Positions 1-11,230 are shown, counted from the first letter of the stretch. The stretch: DNA of 64,000 nt from Bos javanicus (GCF_032452875.1 NC_083883.1:58588698-58652697), one strand, 5' to 3'. Made by a program: numbers and translations. The notes: generated by a model from the letters alone, not told the origin.

Positions 1-394
1 GTGTGATGCCTCCTTGACGTTTTGGCCCTCTTTCCTCGAGCATCTCCACTGAATGCTCACTAACCTTGGCCAAAGTCCCCAGGCATGAAGCAGGTGTCTA
101 ACTCCACACACGGTCACGGATAAAGGGTCATACGCTGAAACACTGCCATCTTGTGGTTTCCTGGATAAACAGTGTCAGCTCAGAGCAACCTGTACCGCAG
201 GGCTTGAGTCTCTCACTGGCCCAGCCCAAGGTAAACATCAAGCCCAATTTGCTTTAGAGATAAGCCACTGCTCTTCTCTGCCTTCTCTTTCCCATCTCCA
301 GCCTAGATACTTTCTGGCAAAATCTATCCCCACTTTGGTGGACTTCTCAGGGTAAAGCCTCCATCTCTCTTGTTCCCTTTTTTTGTCTCCGCAG
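1..394 (+). other. PAPPA2 intron, 3' end (upstream intron, partial)
   Basis: This is the tail of the intron before the first exon seen here. It ends in a pyrimidine-rich tract and a CAG acceptor at 392-394. I recognise no repeat or gene in it. A minus-strand open frame at 238-735 is only antisense to the exon. Confidence 0.8.
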
Positions 395-587
395 ACGATG
401 ACTGCACTGACAACTTCACCCCCAACCAGGTGGCCCGAATGCACTGCTATCTGGACCTTGTATATCAGCAGTGGAGCCAGAGCCAGAAGCCCACCCCCAT
501 CCCCATCCCCCCCATGGTCATCGGGCAGACTCAAAAGTCCCTCACTATCCACTGGCTGCCTCCTATTAGTGGAGTTATGTATGACAG
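395..587 (+). CDS. PAPPA2: PAPPA2 exon A: end of M43 catalytic domain and start of central module
   Basis: The exon starts after TTTTTTTGTCTCCGCAG and ends ATGACAG|GTGAGA. It encodes about 64 residues. The first 30 contain DDDCTDNFTPNQVARM followed by HCYLDLVYQ, the conserved closing helix of the pappalysin M43/metzincin domain (the D-x-C...FT..Q..RM pattern is seen in M43 peptidases generally). The NFT site could carry N-glycan. A proline-rich linker (PTPIPIPP) follows, then a strand pattern ending SLTIHWLPP that resembles the first strands of a fibronectin-III fold. The HExxHxxGxxH zinc motif is not here and must be upstream. The first codon is split with the previous exon (one base there). 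The last codon is AG|G. Reading through the donor meets TGA at 589-591 at once, so retaining this intron would truncate the protein. Confidence 0.95.
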
Positions 588-2629
588 GTGAGAGGGTGCT
601 GGCTGTGGGTGAGCTGGTATCTTTCTCCGTGGCGTTTCTTATGAATGAGGGAAAGAATGTGAAATTGGGGGAACCCCAGTTTGTAACAATAAGTGTGCAC
701 CATTGCTCAGGGCTGCGTCGGCCTCCCTGCTCCATCCTTATCTCCTGAGCAGGGTTCCTGGGGCTCTCACGTAAGCCAACACTGCATCATGTGTGCCTGC
801 TCCTTGGCTAGGGGCATCTCCGATGTTTCCTTATGTCACATCTGGCATGGTCCCAGGAGCTGTGAAGAGGTTGACAAACGTGGTAACAATGATCTGGCAA
901 AACTGGGACGGCACTTGCTTCCTGCCCAGGTCAGCTGTTATGCTCGGAGTAAGGATGGAGAACAGTAGTAAGGGGCTTACTACTTGCGCAGTAGTGTCTG
1001 GATGAAGGGAAGTGCACCGTCTTCCTCCAGGCAATTCTGGGGCTGGGTGGGTAACTGGCCTATTCAAGCCATGTATCAGGGGCTTAACTGGTTTGGGTGG
1101 GTGTTTCTAATGCCTCTTTTCTATCTTGTTATACCCTGTGCCTGCCTCAGTTATGGCTATTATATCTCGTGCAATTGTCATTATCTGTTCATTTTCCTGT
1201 CTGTTCCACTGCTCAACTGGTAGTTCCAAGGGGGCAGAACTGCTTTCTGTTATCTTGGTCTCTTGGCCTGCCACAATAAACACCTAATTCATATTTAGTG
1301 AAGAGAATCATTCTAGCTAAAGTTGGTTTTTATTCATCCTCTGCATATTGCTGTAATGATTACCAGGAACATTTCTGTGGCAAAGAGAGATGGAAGGAAA
1401 AGGGTGATCTCTGACAATTGGTGGGAAGATGGGGGATGTCGTTTAATGGGGAAGGGTCGGAACCCCATCCACGACCTGCTGTCCATTTTCCCAAAACCTG
1501 CCACTGTCTTCTAAATAACCAGTGGTCGTGGTTTACTGGGGCCTTCTGTGTGAGAGGCATTCACTATGTGAGATGTTTTACCTGAAATTATTTTCTTTAA
1601 TTCTCGCGGTGAGCCCAATCCCTGCTGTATCAGTGAGCAATCCAAGGCAGGGTAGAGGTGAACTGGGTACATCCCCGGGAATTTCAGAAGTGGAGGATGT
1701 GGAATAGATTGTTTCTTTGAATTTGGGGCTTTCTCATTGAGCAGGTGGATAGCCCCTCATCTGTGTGACACCTTTCTGGGTGTCAGATCCCTGCTGAGGA
1801 GATGAGTGTCCCTGAAGCATGTTCCCGTGTATTCCAGCTTTTCCGAAAACCTAGGAGAGAGGACAGGCAGAGACAGGGATGGGAAGAAGCAGGTGAATCA
1901 TTTTGCAAAGTGGCTTTCCCAGCCTTCTGGGATCTTGGTACTTTGCTAGCCCAATATGCACTTACTGCATGATGGTACTTAGACTCACAAGCCTATAAAG
2001 CAGTTTCGATTTTCATCAGCCCCCAAGCTCTCACAGACCCCTTTTGTGAGTTGACCTATATCTCTGTGATGTGTGGAAGAAACCTCTTCTTGCGAGTGTG
2101 ACCTTGGGTGGCTCTGGCTGAACAGTAGGCCCTCCCTGGGTATGTGCAAACCCACGTTTTTACATCAGTTTATGTAACACGTGTAAACAATTTAATCTTT
2201 CAATTCTCTCTCTGGTACAAATGTTACGATAAAGCAGACATCACTGCTGGCTGGCTGCGAGGCTGTTGGCAGCAAAGGCTGCAGTTGGCTTCCTTTTCTC
2301 AGCGAGGTGGGCCACAGCGCCGAGGCCTCACGACACGTGTGTCAGGGAGACTCACGTCACGTTCCCAGGGATTTGTGTCATGCTTGGAGTTGTGTTTACT
2401 CCTCTCCAGTAGGTATTTGGAATCCTTATGTCAGAGAGAGCCCAACCACGCACTCAGCGGCGGCCCCGGAAGAGCCAAGTGCATCAGGGAACTGTGGTTT
2501 GGAATTGTGTCCGCAGCGGCCGTGAGTGCTGACTGCAGTCACGGGTTGCAGTTAATGACACCTTTTCATTGCCAAAGTCCTGGACACTTGATGGTGTTTG
2601 GGAATTTGCTCAGAGAAATTAAGAAATTT

Positions 2630-2760
2630 CTGACTGTAGGCAGTTCATCTCTCTGAGCCTGAGTATCCTCACTCGTAAACAGGGATGAGAAATAATTTAT
2701 GAAAAGCATCTCGTGGGACAATGCCAGGTATTAAGCACACAATAGTGTGCTTAATACACA
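2630..2760 (-). repeat. MIR-like ancient SINE segment
   Basis: The stretch reads as a diverged MIR in reverse orientation: a CTCTGAGCCTGAG block, then TCCTCACTCGTAAACAGGGATGAGAAATA-like text. These match the usual reverse-complement MIR wording. The match is partial and judged by eye. Confidence 0.45.
2728..2757. repeat. Perfect inverted repeat, 13-bp arms, 4-nt loop
   Basis: GTATTAAGCACAC (2728-2740) and GTGTGCTTAATAC (2745-2757) are exact reverse complements around AATA. In the PAPPA2 pre-mRNA this would form a simple stem-loop. Confidence 0.9.
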
Positions 2761-2848
2761 GCAGCTGGTAGTGAGAGGGTAACAGGTAGGAAGGCCAGAG
2801 GTCCCCAAGCGGCAGGAGGAAATAGACAGCAAGTGTATTTCCTTCTCT

Positions 2849-2884
2849 ACACAGAATTGAAAGAGGCTTCTTTTAATTCTGTGT
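2849..2884. repeat. Near-perfect inverted repeat, 15-bp arms, 6-nt loop
   Basis: ACACAGAATTGAAAG (2849-2863) pairs with CTTTTAATTCTGTGT (2870-2884). The single mismatch becomes a G-U pair in RNA of the sense strand. The loop is AGGCTT. Confidence 0.9.
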
Positions 2885-3194
2885 TGAAGACACCTGGTTC
2901 TGCCTTGAGCTAATCGATGTGTTTTTCTTATGGAAATGTTTTTCTTAAGCTATGTTAATGAAACTATGTTATCTGCTTTGGAACTGCCTGTCTTCAAAAT
3001 GGTTCCACCTAAGACTAACTTTTTCACTTTTCTCAAACCTTGGGTCGATAATGGCTCAACAAACCAGTATTCATTGCAACTGTTTTATGGCCAGGGGATG
3101 ACACACCTCCTGCCCTCCTACCTCAAAAATGCATATCGTGGAAGAGCAGCCTGGTGAAACTCCCTCAGGCTTAAGGTGTTTCTTTTATCTGATT

Positions 3195-3546
3195 GAGAAG
3201 ACTCTTGAGAGTCCCTTGGACTGCAAGGAGATCCAACCAGTCCATTCTGAAGGAGATCAGCCCTGGGATTTCTTTGGAAGGAATGATGCTAAAGCTGAAA
3301 CTCCAGGACTTTGGCCACCTCATGCGAAGAGTTGACTCATTGGAAAAGACTCTGATGCTGGGAGGGATTGGGGGCAGGAGGAGAAGGGGATGACAGAGGA
3401 TGAGATGGCTGGATGGCATCACTGACTCGATGGACATGAGTCTGAGTGAACTCCGGGAGTTGGTGACGGACAGGGAGGCCTGGTGTGCTGCGATTCATGG
3501 GGTCGCAAAGAGTTGGACACGACTGAGCGACTGATCTGATCTGATC
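3195..3546 (+). mobile_element. BovB LINE, 5'-truncated 3' fragment with TSD
   Basis: A 3'-terminal piece of BovB encoding the end of its reverse-transcriptase protein (RLLRVPWTARRSNQS-like, then the GGIGGRRRRG tract), ending in the short CTGAT tail repeat. It is flanked by an 11-bp TSD, TTTATCTGATT, at 3184-3194 and 3547-3557, which sets both ends. Confidence 0.9.
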
Positions 3547-3570
3547 TTTATCTGATTAGAAGCTAACAGA

Positions 3571-3749
3571 CAATGGCTCAGCTAGTAAAGAATCTGCCTG
3601 CAATGTAGGAGACCTGGGTTTGATCCCTGGGAAGATCCCCAGGAGGAGGGAAAGGCTACCCACTCCAATATTCTGGCCTGGAGAATTCCATGAACTGTGT
3701 AGTCCATGGGGTCACAAAGAGTTGGACACAACTGAGTGACTTTCACTTT
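3571..3749 (+). mobile_element. Bov-tA SINE
   Basis: A tRNA-Glu-derived head (GGCTCAGCTAGTAAAGAATC as box A region, GGTTTGATCCC as box B) is followed by the BovB-derived body ending in CACAACTGAGTGACTTTCAC. It lies just beyond the BovB fragment's right TSD. Confidence 0.85.
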
Positions 3750-4261
3750 AAACAAGCATAAAACACCTTGTTAAAAACTATCAAGCAGGCACTCTTTCTG
3801 TCCCCTTCTGATGTTTATGTCAGAAGCTTTTCCAATCTCTGTTATACTTTAATAGAACTTTGCTACAGAAAAGGGTCCAAGTAGTCGAGCCTGGTCTCTG
3901 ACCCCAAATCAAAATCCTCTCTTCCGGAGGTCACGAATCCCGGCGTAACACACAGCTCACAGCAGCAACCTTTCAGTAGCACAGTCATTACCCTTATTTG
4001 ACAATACTGTTTTTCTATCATATTATTGGATTTTACTTTTCTCTTGCTGCTTCTTGAGAGACCTTGATTCGGTACCTCTGTTTGCAGATGGATCATTCAC
4101 AGTGGGGTTTCCACAAACTATTACGTGTAAAATAAGCTACAAGGATATGCTGTACATCATGGGGAATATGGCCAATATCTCATAATCACTGTAAATGGAG
4201 TATACCCTTTAAAACTGAATCACTGTTTATATATCTAGAACTTATATAATATTATATAACA

Positions 4262-4333
4262 GCTGGCCTGGCGTGCTGCAATTCATGGGGTTGCAAAGAG
4301 TCAGACACGACTGAGTGACTGAACCGAACTGAG
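4262..4333 (+). mobile_element. BovB LINE, 72-bp 3' tail
   Basis: Only the last part of BovB is present, from GGCCTGGCGTGCTG through GACACGACTGAGTGACTGAA. It is a severely 5'-truncated copy with no clear TSD. Confidence 0.8.
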
Positions 4334-5458
4334 ACTTCAATAAATTAAAAAAAATTCTAAGTATCAGAAACAGGCTTCATCAAGTGATTTACCCTTGCTA
4401 TTTAGCTATTTACATTACTCTTCAAGATATGGTGCTTGAAGAGCTCTTCATAGTCTTATTAATAGTCTCAAGGATGCCCACAGAACAAGCTCTCACTGAG
4501 GGACCGCTTAGACCAGTCTCTGTCCTAACTGCTAGGCACAGAAAGAATAGAGCTCAGCCTGGAACCCCTCCAGGAGAAGGAATGGGAATGGGGATTGTCA
4601 ATACCAAATATCAGTGTCCCAAGATGGGAGCTAGAAGATGTAGTGGGTGCCCAGAGGGGAGAGTGCTGGTCATCCAGAGGAGTCAGGCTAAGTACCATTG
4701 CAGGGGATACACTTGCATAGGTTTTGAGGGATGAATAGGAGCTTGCTAAATAAAGAAGCTTGGAAAGTTGACTTAGCAGGAGAGAGTACATCATGTTTCA
4801 TGGAACTGTGTGATGGGTAGGATGTTTTTGTGAAGTGGTGATTTGTTATTGTGATGGGAACATAAAATTCATGAAGAAACTGAAGGAGGTAAGGCTAGAG
4901 CTCTTCTCTGAAGGATCTTGGGTCATGATCAGGAATTTAGGCATATCCCCATAGGTGTTGGAGAACCAAGAGGCATTATATTTCACATGACCCTTACATG
5001 TGTGATTAAAAAGTGGAGTGTTAAAACATAAGACCACATATAGCTAGTAAGTTTACTGTGAAAACTGCTGTTCGTTTTACTCAGGGGAATGCAAGGAGCC
5101 TCTGGCTGACTTATTGAGAATCAGCAAAAAAGCTGTTTTATGCTGAAAGATTCAGATTGTAATTATTTTGTGTTGACCATTGCTGGGATAGAAGTCCTCT
5201 TTCATCTCCACAGGCCTCCTTTATGACTTAGTTAAATTCTTCTGCTTCATAACCTTGAGATTTTCATGTCACTCTGAATTTTGCAAAGGTGAGGTCTATA
5301 CAAGAAGGGAGTGAGTTGCGAAAGAGCTGTGTTCCCAGTTACCCCCCAGGGCCTCCATACCCACTGTCACTTCCCTGCCCCAAAAGTCATCTGAATTTTG
5401 TTGTCCCAGTCCATCTGACCTATTCTTCCCGTCTCCACCCCCCGCGTTGTTTTCGCAG

Positions 5459-5580
5459 GGCCCCGGGCAGCGTGTGTGGCGCCTGCACTGAAGATGGCAC
5501 GTTCCGTCAGTACGTGCACACGGCTTCCTCCCAGCGTGTGTGTGACTCCTCAGGTTACTGGACTCCAGAGGAGGCCGTGG
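5459..5580 (+). CDS. PAPPA2: PAPPA2 exon B: cysteine-rich part of central module
   Basis: The acceptor is TTTTCGCAG and the donor GTGG|GTAAAG. The exon encodes about 41 residues: APGSVCGACTEDGTFRQYV, then SSQRVCDSSGYWTPEEAVG. It holds three cysteines (CGAC and VCD) that probably form disulfides with neighbouring exons. The SGYWTPEEAVGPPDVD junction with the next exon is conserved in pappalysins as I recall them. Entry phase is 2 and exit phase 1, and the length is not a multiple of three, so skipping it would break the frame. It sits between the two apparent halves of a fibronectin-III-like fold. Confidence 0.95.
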
Positions 5581-7189
5581 GTAAAGGACCATGGCTTTTT
5601 CATTTACACCTTGGTGGCCACTGAGAATGGGGGTGGAGGTAAAGGGTGAAGTGGTGGCAGTGAGAATAAGGCAGTGTGCGTGTGTGTGTGTGTCTGTGTG
5701 TATGGTTTGCTGGAAACCTCCAGGGATCTGCAAGTGACTCTGGCTGGGATCTTTGTGCGGATGGCCCACCTGTGCTTAAGGTGGTGGTGGCTGTGCTGAG
5801 TCAGAGGACAGATGGGGGACCGAGGGAGGAGAACTCTGGGGACGACTTCAGGATGAGCTGGCTCCAGCACATCATGCTATTTGTGCCCGCCAGCCCATGG
5901 AACAGCCTTGCCACAGGATGACGTAAGCTGATCTCGTCCCTGCCTCTGTCAGGAAACACTTATGCACACTTACTGAGCCAGCTGGGGTGGGGGTGGGGTG
6001 GACTAGGTGTTCCAAACTCATCGTTCTCATCTATGCTATTTTATGAGTCTATTAACCTGTGGTGCTGGTTGTGCTTTGGATGTGATCTAAGCTAGGCTCT
6101 GGGAGGGGAAAATGTTTTTAGCTGTTGTCCCCTTTCCTGTCCCACCCCCCAACTTCTCAGTTACATATTCACTCACATACGTGTATCAGTGCCTTACAGC
6201 AAATTAGAGCATGAATGCTATCCCAATTCAAGTCCCAAATATGCTGTTGACATGAGTTTCAGCATCTTCTGATGAATGGCTTGACTTTTTCCATTATGAC
6301 TGTCCTGTTTGGTCCATCAAACCATCAGCGCTTACCTAGTCATCATCTTCTCTTGAGTAAAACAATTCAATCAGATGTGTTGGGCATGGTCCTATTTGAG
6401 TTAGTTTGCAATCTTGACTCTGATAAGAAAAAAAGGAGAACGTTGGTCTAAGTATCTACCATGTCCCCTTGGGCTCCCAGTTACTCAAACAACAGGAGCC
6501 TGAAGGAGAAATCTGGAGGGAGACAATTGACCTGACTGATCATATAGGACTTTTTTCAAATGAGTTTTCAGGGAAGAATGGAAAGTGACTATAAAATTTA
6601 CATTGGCACGGCACAGGACTCATTTAGAGACTGGCATTTCATAAAAGGCCATTCTTGTGGCAAACAGTTTGTCCTGCACTAGTGTTTTAATGCCTATTTG
6701 ACTGTCTGGCCCTGTACTTTTTCCTTTTTAATTCTTGGAAAAATTTAAAGTTATCTGGTAGAGGTGAAAGGAATTAGAAGTTCTGGTTTCTAACTCTTGT
6801 ATTGTGTCTCCAAGCAAACCAAATTAGCTTTTAGGGCCTCCACTCCATCTTTTCAGATGAGATCATAATAAAAACTTTCTGACAGACAGTGCTACTGTTG
6901 AGGAGTTGGCTTCCAAGGGCCTGCAGTCTGCTAGTATTTGGGGATGACTATTGGAAAATACTGCTGGGAAATACTGGTATTCCTTTGTTTTGAACAGGTG
7001 AAGAATCAAGTCATATTTTAAATATATAAAATGAAAGGAATTGACTCCCAAGCAGAACACACACAAACACAGATATGATCAAAATGTATTTAATGATACT
7101 TATTGGACGTTTATTGATCACCAACTACATTATGAGTACTATAAAGATTAGAAAATTGAACCAGATATATTCCCTGCTTAAATATCATC

Positions 7190-7463
7190 TTCTTGGAGAG
7201 AACTTCCCTGGCTACATGATCTGAAATAGCCCCCAGTCTCACCCCATCATTCTCTAGTCCTTTTTCCTCCTTTATTTTTCTTCAGAGATGACATTACCAC
7301 TTGAAATTACACCTCTTTATTTACTGTTGCACCTATCACCCTACAGTAAGATATATGTGGTCAGTATCTTTATCTTGTTCATTACTCAATCTCTGATACC
7401 TAGTTTAGTGCTAGATATAAAAGAGGTATACAGTCAATTTTTATTGAGTTAATGAATGAATGG
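7190..7463 (+). repeat. L2 LINE 3' end
   Basis: The text runs from TTCCCTGGCTACATGATCTGAAATAG-like wording through a CACCTATCACC block to TTATTGAGTTAATGAATGAATGG. This is the typical order of a mammalian L2 3' end, diverged. Confidence 0.6.
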
Positions 7464-7505
7464 ATTCACAATATAGGGAAAAAACAATAGGGACTGAAAG
7501 ATGTA

Positions 7506-7530
7506 ACACACACACACACACACACACACA
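7506..7530. repeat. (AC)n microsatellite
   Basis: A pure AC dinucleotide run of about 12 units. It is likely polymorphic. Confidence 0.95.
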
Positions 7531-7661
7531 TTTGAACTTATTTCCTCTGGGATATGGAACATTGTTTTCCAAATCCTGAAGGGATAAGTCATTCTATTTT
7601 TGCACATATAGTTTGCAAATATTCCTATGAAACATCGTACAGATCTTCTATACTAAGTAAG

Positions 7662-7850
7662 TGAAAGTGAAAGTCACTCAGTCCTGTCTGACTTTTCAAC
7701 TCCATGGACTATACAGTCCACAGAATTCTCCAGGCCAGAATACTGGTGTAGGTAGCCTTTCCCTTCTCCAGGGGATCTTCCCAACCCAGGGATCAAACCC
7801 ATGTCTCATGCACTGTAGGCAGATTCTTTACCAGCTGAGCCACCAGGAAC
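7662..7850 (-). mobile_element. Bov-tA SINE with TSD
   Basis: A reverse-oriented Bov-tA: the body GAAAGTGAAAGTCACTCAGTC first, then the head ending CTTTACCAGCTGAGCCACC. The TSD TACTAAGTAAG lies at 7651-7661 and 7851-7861. Confidence 0.92.
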
Positions 7851-7862
7851 TACTAAGTAAGG

Positions 7863-7962
7863 CAGGGTTAAATAGGCCTTGTTTTATAAATGAGGACACG
7901 AAGGCTTAGAGAGACTGGCCATAGTCACACAGCTAATGCACAGCACCAAGCAGAGCTGAACT
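7863..7962 (+). repeat. MIR SINE fragment
   Basis: Diverged MIR core: ATAAATGAGGACACGAAGGCTTAGAGAGACTGG, then a TCACACAGCTAATG block. It follows the Bov-tA TSD directly. Confidence 0.6.
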
Positions 7963-8433
7963 ACGTTTTTTTTAATTTAGCAGTTTTCTTTTAATTCCCT
8001 TTGTGGGATATAAAAGGAAACCACCTTGTATATAGATTATTTCCACAGAGATGACCTTAATATGTTAGCAATCTTTGATTTTTCACCATTACATTTTTGG
8101 CTACCTGGCTACTGAATCTCCTTTTTCTTCTACTAAAGAAAAGTGTTTCTATTTCCTCCGGGCAGTTTCCTGATCTCCTGCCTTACACATATCTGAACTA
8201 AAGGGGAAATTTCAGTGTATGGTTTTAAAGTTTGACTTACAGTCCTTTGGAAGGCTTTCTAAGGTATGATCTTAGGGAATCAAAGTTTTGTGAAGAGCAA
8301 CAGTTAAACAGTGTAGCAACAGCCTGAAAAAAACATTGGCCTTATTAATAAAATAGGGCTTCAGAAGCATTGCTTTATCATAAATTATTAATAAACTAAG
8401 TACAAATAGTTCTTCTTGGCTCAAGAATTCTTT

Positions 8434-8740
8434 TTTTTTTAATTTTAAAAATATTTTAAAGTTATTTATTTATTTATTTTTGGCTGTGCTGGGTCTTCAC
8501 TGTTGCATGTGGGATTTCTCTAGTTGCAGCGAGCAGGGGCTACTCTTCATTGTGGTGCTCAGGCTTCTGATTGCGGTGGCTTCTGTTGTTGCAGAGCTTG
8601 GGTCTAGAGCGTGGGCTGAGGAGTTGTGGTGCATGGGTTTAGTTGTACCAAGCATATGGAATCTTCCCCACCCAGGGACTGAACCTGTGTCCCTGCATTG
8701 GCAGGCAGACTCTTAAGTCCTAGACCACCAGGGAAGTCCT
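8434..8740 (-). mobile_element. CHR-2-type tRNA-Glu SINE with TSD
   Basis: It opens with a T-rich/TTTA tail (8434-8480), then GGCTGTGCTGGGTCTTC, a body of GTTGC/GGGCT blocks, and a head ending TAGACCACCAGGGAAGTCC. That is the reverse form of a cetartiodactyl CHR-2 SINE. The TSD GCTCAAG[A/G]ATTCTTT lies at 8419-8433 and 8741-8755, with one mismatch. Confidence 0.88.
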
Positions 8741-8910
8741 GCTCAAGGATTCTTTAAGGCTTACCTTATCTCCATCAGCCTCATGTTTCCACTTAGGATT
8801 GGGGTCACTCCATTCTCAGTGCCATGCTGGGTTTCTCTTGTTAAAGGGCCCCAGACAGAGGTGATTTGGAGCAGAGTGCTTTAGAATCATTAGAGTTTTA
8901 TCTTCAGTAA

Positions 8911-9054
8911 GGGCTTCCTAGGTGGCTCAAGGGGTAAAGAATCCACCTGCCCAATAAAGGAGCTGCTGGAGATGCAGGTTTGATCCCTGGATCAGGAAGA
9001 TACCCTGGAGGAGGAAATGGCAACCCACTCCAGTATTATTGCTAGGAAAATCCC
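8911..9054 (+). mobile_element. Bov-tA SINE, 3'-truncated
   Basis: A tRNA-like head (GGGCTTCCTAGGTGGCTCA, GGTTTGATCCCTGG) and the start of the body are present, but the sequence leaves the consensus after GGAAAATCCC. It ends about 150 bp before exon C. Confidence 0.8.
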
Positions 9055-9204
9055 CCAACCTACTAAGCTGACCAGTTCCTATAAGAATATGCTCAAAATT
9101 CTCTTCTTCTTCATTTTCTTTCCTGACTATTGATAGGGGTGACTCATTTTCAGATTTTTATTGGTGGTTCCTGATGCATCTGTCTTTTGGCTCGTCTCCC
9201 TCAG

Positions 9205-9694
9205 GGCCTCCGGACGTGGATCGGCCTTGTGAACCGAGCCTGCAGGCCTGGAGTCCCGAGCTCCACCTGTACCACATGAACATGACGGTCCCCTGCCCTG
9301 CAGAAGGCTGCAGCCTGGAGCTGCTCTTTCAGCACCCAGTCCAAGCTGACACTCTCACCCTATGGGTCACCTACCTCTCCATGGGCTCTTCCCCGGTGCT
9401 CTTTGACACGGAGATCTTGCTGGAACACCAGAAGTCTGTGCACCTGGGCCCCTTGGACACTTTCTGTGACACACCGCTCACTATCAAACTACATGTTGAT
9501 GGGAAGGTCGTGGGGGTGAAAGTCTACACCTTTGATGAGCGGATGGAGATTGACGCAGCTCTCCTGACTTCTCAGCCCCACAGTCCCCTGTGTTCTGGCT
9601 GCAGGCCTGTGAAATACCAGGTCCTCCGTGAGCCCCCATTTGCCAGTGGCTTGCCTGTGGTGGTGACGCATCCTCTCCGGAAGTTCACAGACAC
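9205..9694 (+). CDS. PAPPA2: PAPPA2 exon C: large central beta-sandwich module
   Basis: The largest exon here (490 bp, about 163 residues), with acceptor CCCTCAG|GG and donor ACAGACAC|GTGAGT. It begins PPDVDRPCEPSLQAWSPEL and continues with a glycosylation site (NMT), PCPAEGCSLELLFQHP, and alternating hydrophobic strands (TLTLWVTYLS, SVHLGPL, LTIKLHVDGKVVGVKVYTF). This looks like a beta-sandwich or carbohydrate-binding-like fold. The end, CRPVKYQVLREPPF...HPLRKFTDT, resumes a fibronectin-III-like strand pattern that continues into exon D. Entry phase is 1 and exit phase 2. I place it in the central modules of PAPPA2 and assign no catalytic residues. Confidence 0.96.
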
Positions 9695-9975
9695 GTGAGT
9701 TGGGCAGCAGGGCTTTCTAAACCGTGGGGCCTCCTGAGGCTTTGGAAGTGGGTTTTGCTTCCTTTTTCTTTGTTGCGTTTCTTTGTTTTTGTTTGTTTTA
9801 CATTCCAACATGCCCTTATTTGGAGAAACATTCAGACCCTCGGAGGGGCTTTTATTCTAAAGTGGCATCTCTGAGATGAACAAAAATATTTCCCAGAAAA
9901 GGGAAAGTGGATGTCCTGATTGATGATGCCATCGTTATGATTATGGACAAAAGAGGTCCGTGAATGATATGTTGG

Positions 9976-10164
9976 TATCCCCTGGTGGCTCAGATGGTAA
10001 AGAATCCACCTGTAGTGCAGGAGACCTGGATTCCATCCCTGGGTGAGGAAGATCCTCTGGAGAAGGACATGGCAACCCACTTCAGTATTCTTGCCTAAAG
10101 AATCCCTTGGACAGAGGAGCCTTGCAACTCTTTGCGGGTTGCAAAGAGTCAGATGCAACATGCA
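9976..10164 (+). mobile_element. Bov-tA SINE
   Basis: Head CCCTGGTGGCTCAGATGG, a degraded B box, the body with CAACCCACTTCAGTATTC, and the end at AGAGTCAGATGCAAC. No clean TSD was found. Confidence 0.85.
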
Positions 10165-10673
10165 TGTATGTTTCAGTTGGGCTGAAAGTAATTGCCAGAA
10201 ATAAGTTGATCAGAGTCAGATACTCCTATCTGGTGACACCATCTGATTTTTGATCTTTGCCGCAACTTTTAAATAATCTGCCACAGCTCCTATATCATTC
10301 AAAGGTTATAGTCACCTCTTCCACAGCTAAGCAGAGAAGCCTAGGGTTCCTGAAACACTATACTTTCATGAATTTCATTTTTCACTCCTCCTTTATTTCC
10401 TCCCTCCCTCCTTCTCTCTTTCCTTCTCTTACAACCCTTCTCTTTCTTTTTCTTCTGTTCTTCCTACATTTAGTGTTCTTCAGTGCTCCTGGCACTGTGT
10501 GCTCAGTGGAGGGGACACAGACTAAGATAAGATCATTGGCTTAAAGAATTCAAAAGTAGGAGGCTGGTATCTCCAAAGGCAAATTTTCCTCACCTTATAA
10601 TTTTTTCAGAGGCTGCCCTGAGGGCAGAACTCTGGGTAAAACAAAAGTTTTATCAGAGGTGCTGTATTGGTTA

Positions 10674-11230
10674 GTTTTTGCCACATGAGAAATCATCACA
10701 AAGCATAGTGGTTTAAAACAACAAACACATTTCTCATGGTTCTGTGTGTTGGCTGGGTGCACTCATCCGGACCAGCTTGACCAAGGCTACATGGCCCCAG
10801 ATGACCTCATGCACACATGAAGCTCCGCTAAGATGCTGGCCTGGCTGGGAGGATGAAGTTCTCTTTCCACATGTCTCCTTCACTGGGAGGCTTTGCCTGG
10901 GCTTGTCCTCATGGTGCTTCGCCGTGCTCAGTCGCTTCAGTCATATCTGACTCTTTGCAACCCTATGAACTGTAGACCGCCAGGCTCCTCTGTCCATGGG
11001 ATTCTCCAGGCAAGATGACTGGAGTGGGTTGCCATTTCCTCCTCCAGGGGATCTTCCCCATCCAGGGATGGAACCTGCATCTCTTATGTCTCCTGTATTG
11101 GTGGGCAGGTTCTTTACCACTCATGCCACCCAGGAAGTCCTCATGGTGGTAGAAGGCTTTCCAGAAGCAGGAAGGGCAAGTCCCCAAATTCTCATACTTT
11201 TCAGGCCTCTGCTTGTATCACTCATGATAC
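10674..11230 (+). repeat. Ancient mammalian repeat, family not resolved (copy 1), split by a SINE
   Basis: The wording AGTGGTTTAAAACAACAAAC..TTTCTCATGGTTCTGTG and the later CCACATGTCTCC..CTGGG..TGTCCTCATGGTG blocks match a common ancient interspersed repeat whose name I cannot fix. A second copy begins at 57665. A Bov-tA (10917-11136) interrupts this one. Confidence 0.5.
10917..11136 (-). mobile_element. Bov-tA SINE with TSD
   Basis: Reverse-oriented Bov-tA from GCTCAGTCGCTTCAGTC to TTACCACTCATGCCACCCAG. The 12-bp TSD GTCCTCATGGTG lies at 10905-10916 and 11137-11148. Confidence 0.92.

Larger units (their letters stand above)
588..5458 (+). other. PAPPA2 intron after exon A (4,871 bp)
   Basis: It begins GTGAGA and ends TTTTCGCAG. 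About 1150-1300 has an L2-like 3' end and about 2630-2760 a MIR-like segment. Two strong hairpins lie at 2728-2757 and 2849-2884. A TSD-flanked BovB fragment, a Bov-tA and a short BovB tail occupy 3195-4333. The rest (588-1150, 1300-2630, 4334-5458) shows nothing I can name. The short open frames are scattered and lack splice or codon support. Confidence 0.8.
5581..9204 (+). other. PAPPA2 intron after exon B (3,624 bp)
   Basis: It begins GTAAAG and ends CCCTCAG. It contains a TG-rich microsatellite (5675-5703), an L2 fragment (7190-7463), an (AC)n run (7506-7530), a Bov-tA, a MIR, a CHR-2-type SINE and a truncated Bov-tA. The stretch 5704-7190 holds no feature I can support. Confidence 0.8.

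Noticed and set aside
238..735. 165-codon open frame on the minus strand
   Set aside because: It is antisense to exon A, whose splice sites and family match are clear. Its low-complexity composition (DGGGLLAL, GDGDG) comes from the proline-rich coding strand.
2144..2656. 170-codon plus-strand frame
   Set aside because: No family resemblance, no splice sites in suitable phase, and part of it overlaps MIR-like sequence.
5296..5769. 157-codon minus-strand frame with THTHTH runs
   Set aside because: It is the reverse of exon B plus a TG microsatellite; the histidine/threonine run comes from the repeat.
7662..7850. tRNA-like A and B boxes in many places, read as possible tRNA genes
   Set aside because: They belong to Bov-tA SINE heads with BovB-derived bodies and TSDs; no cloverleaf with an acceptor stem is kept.
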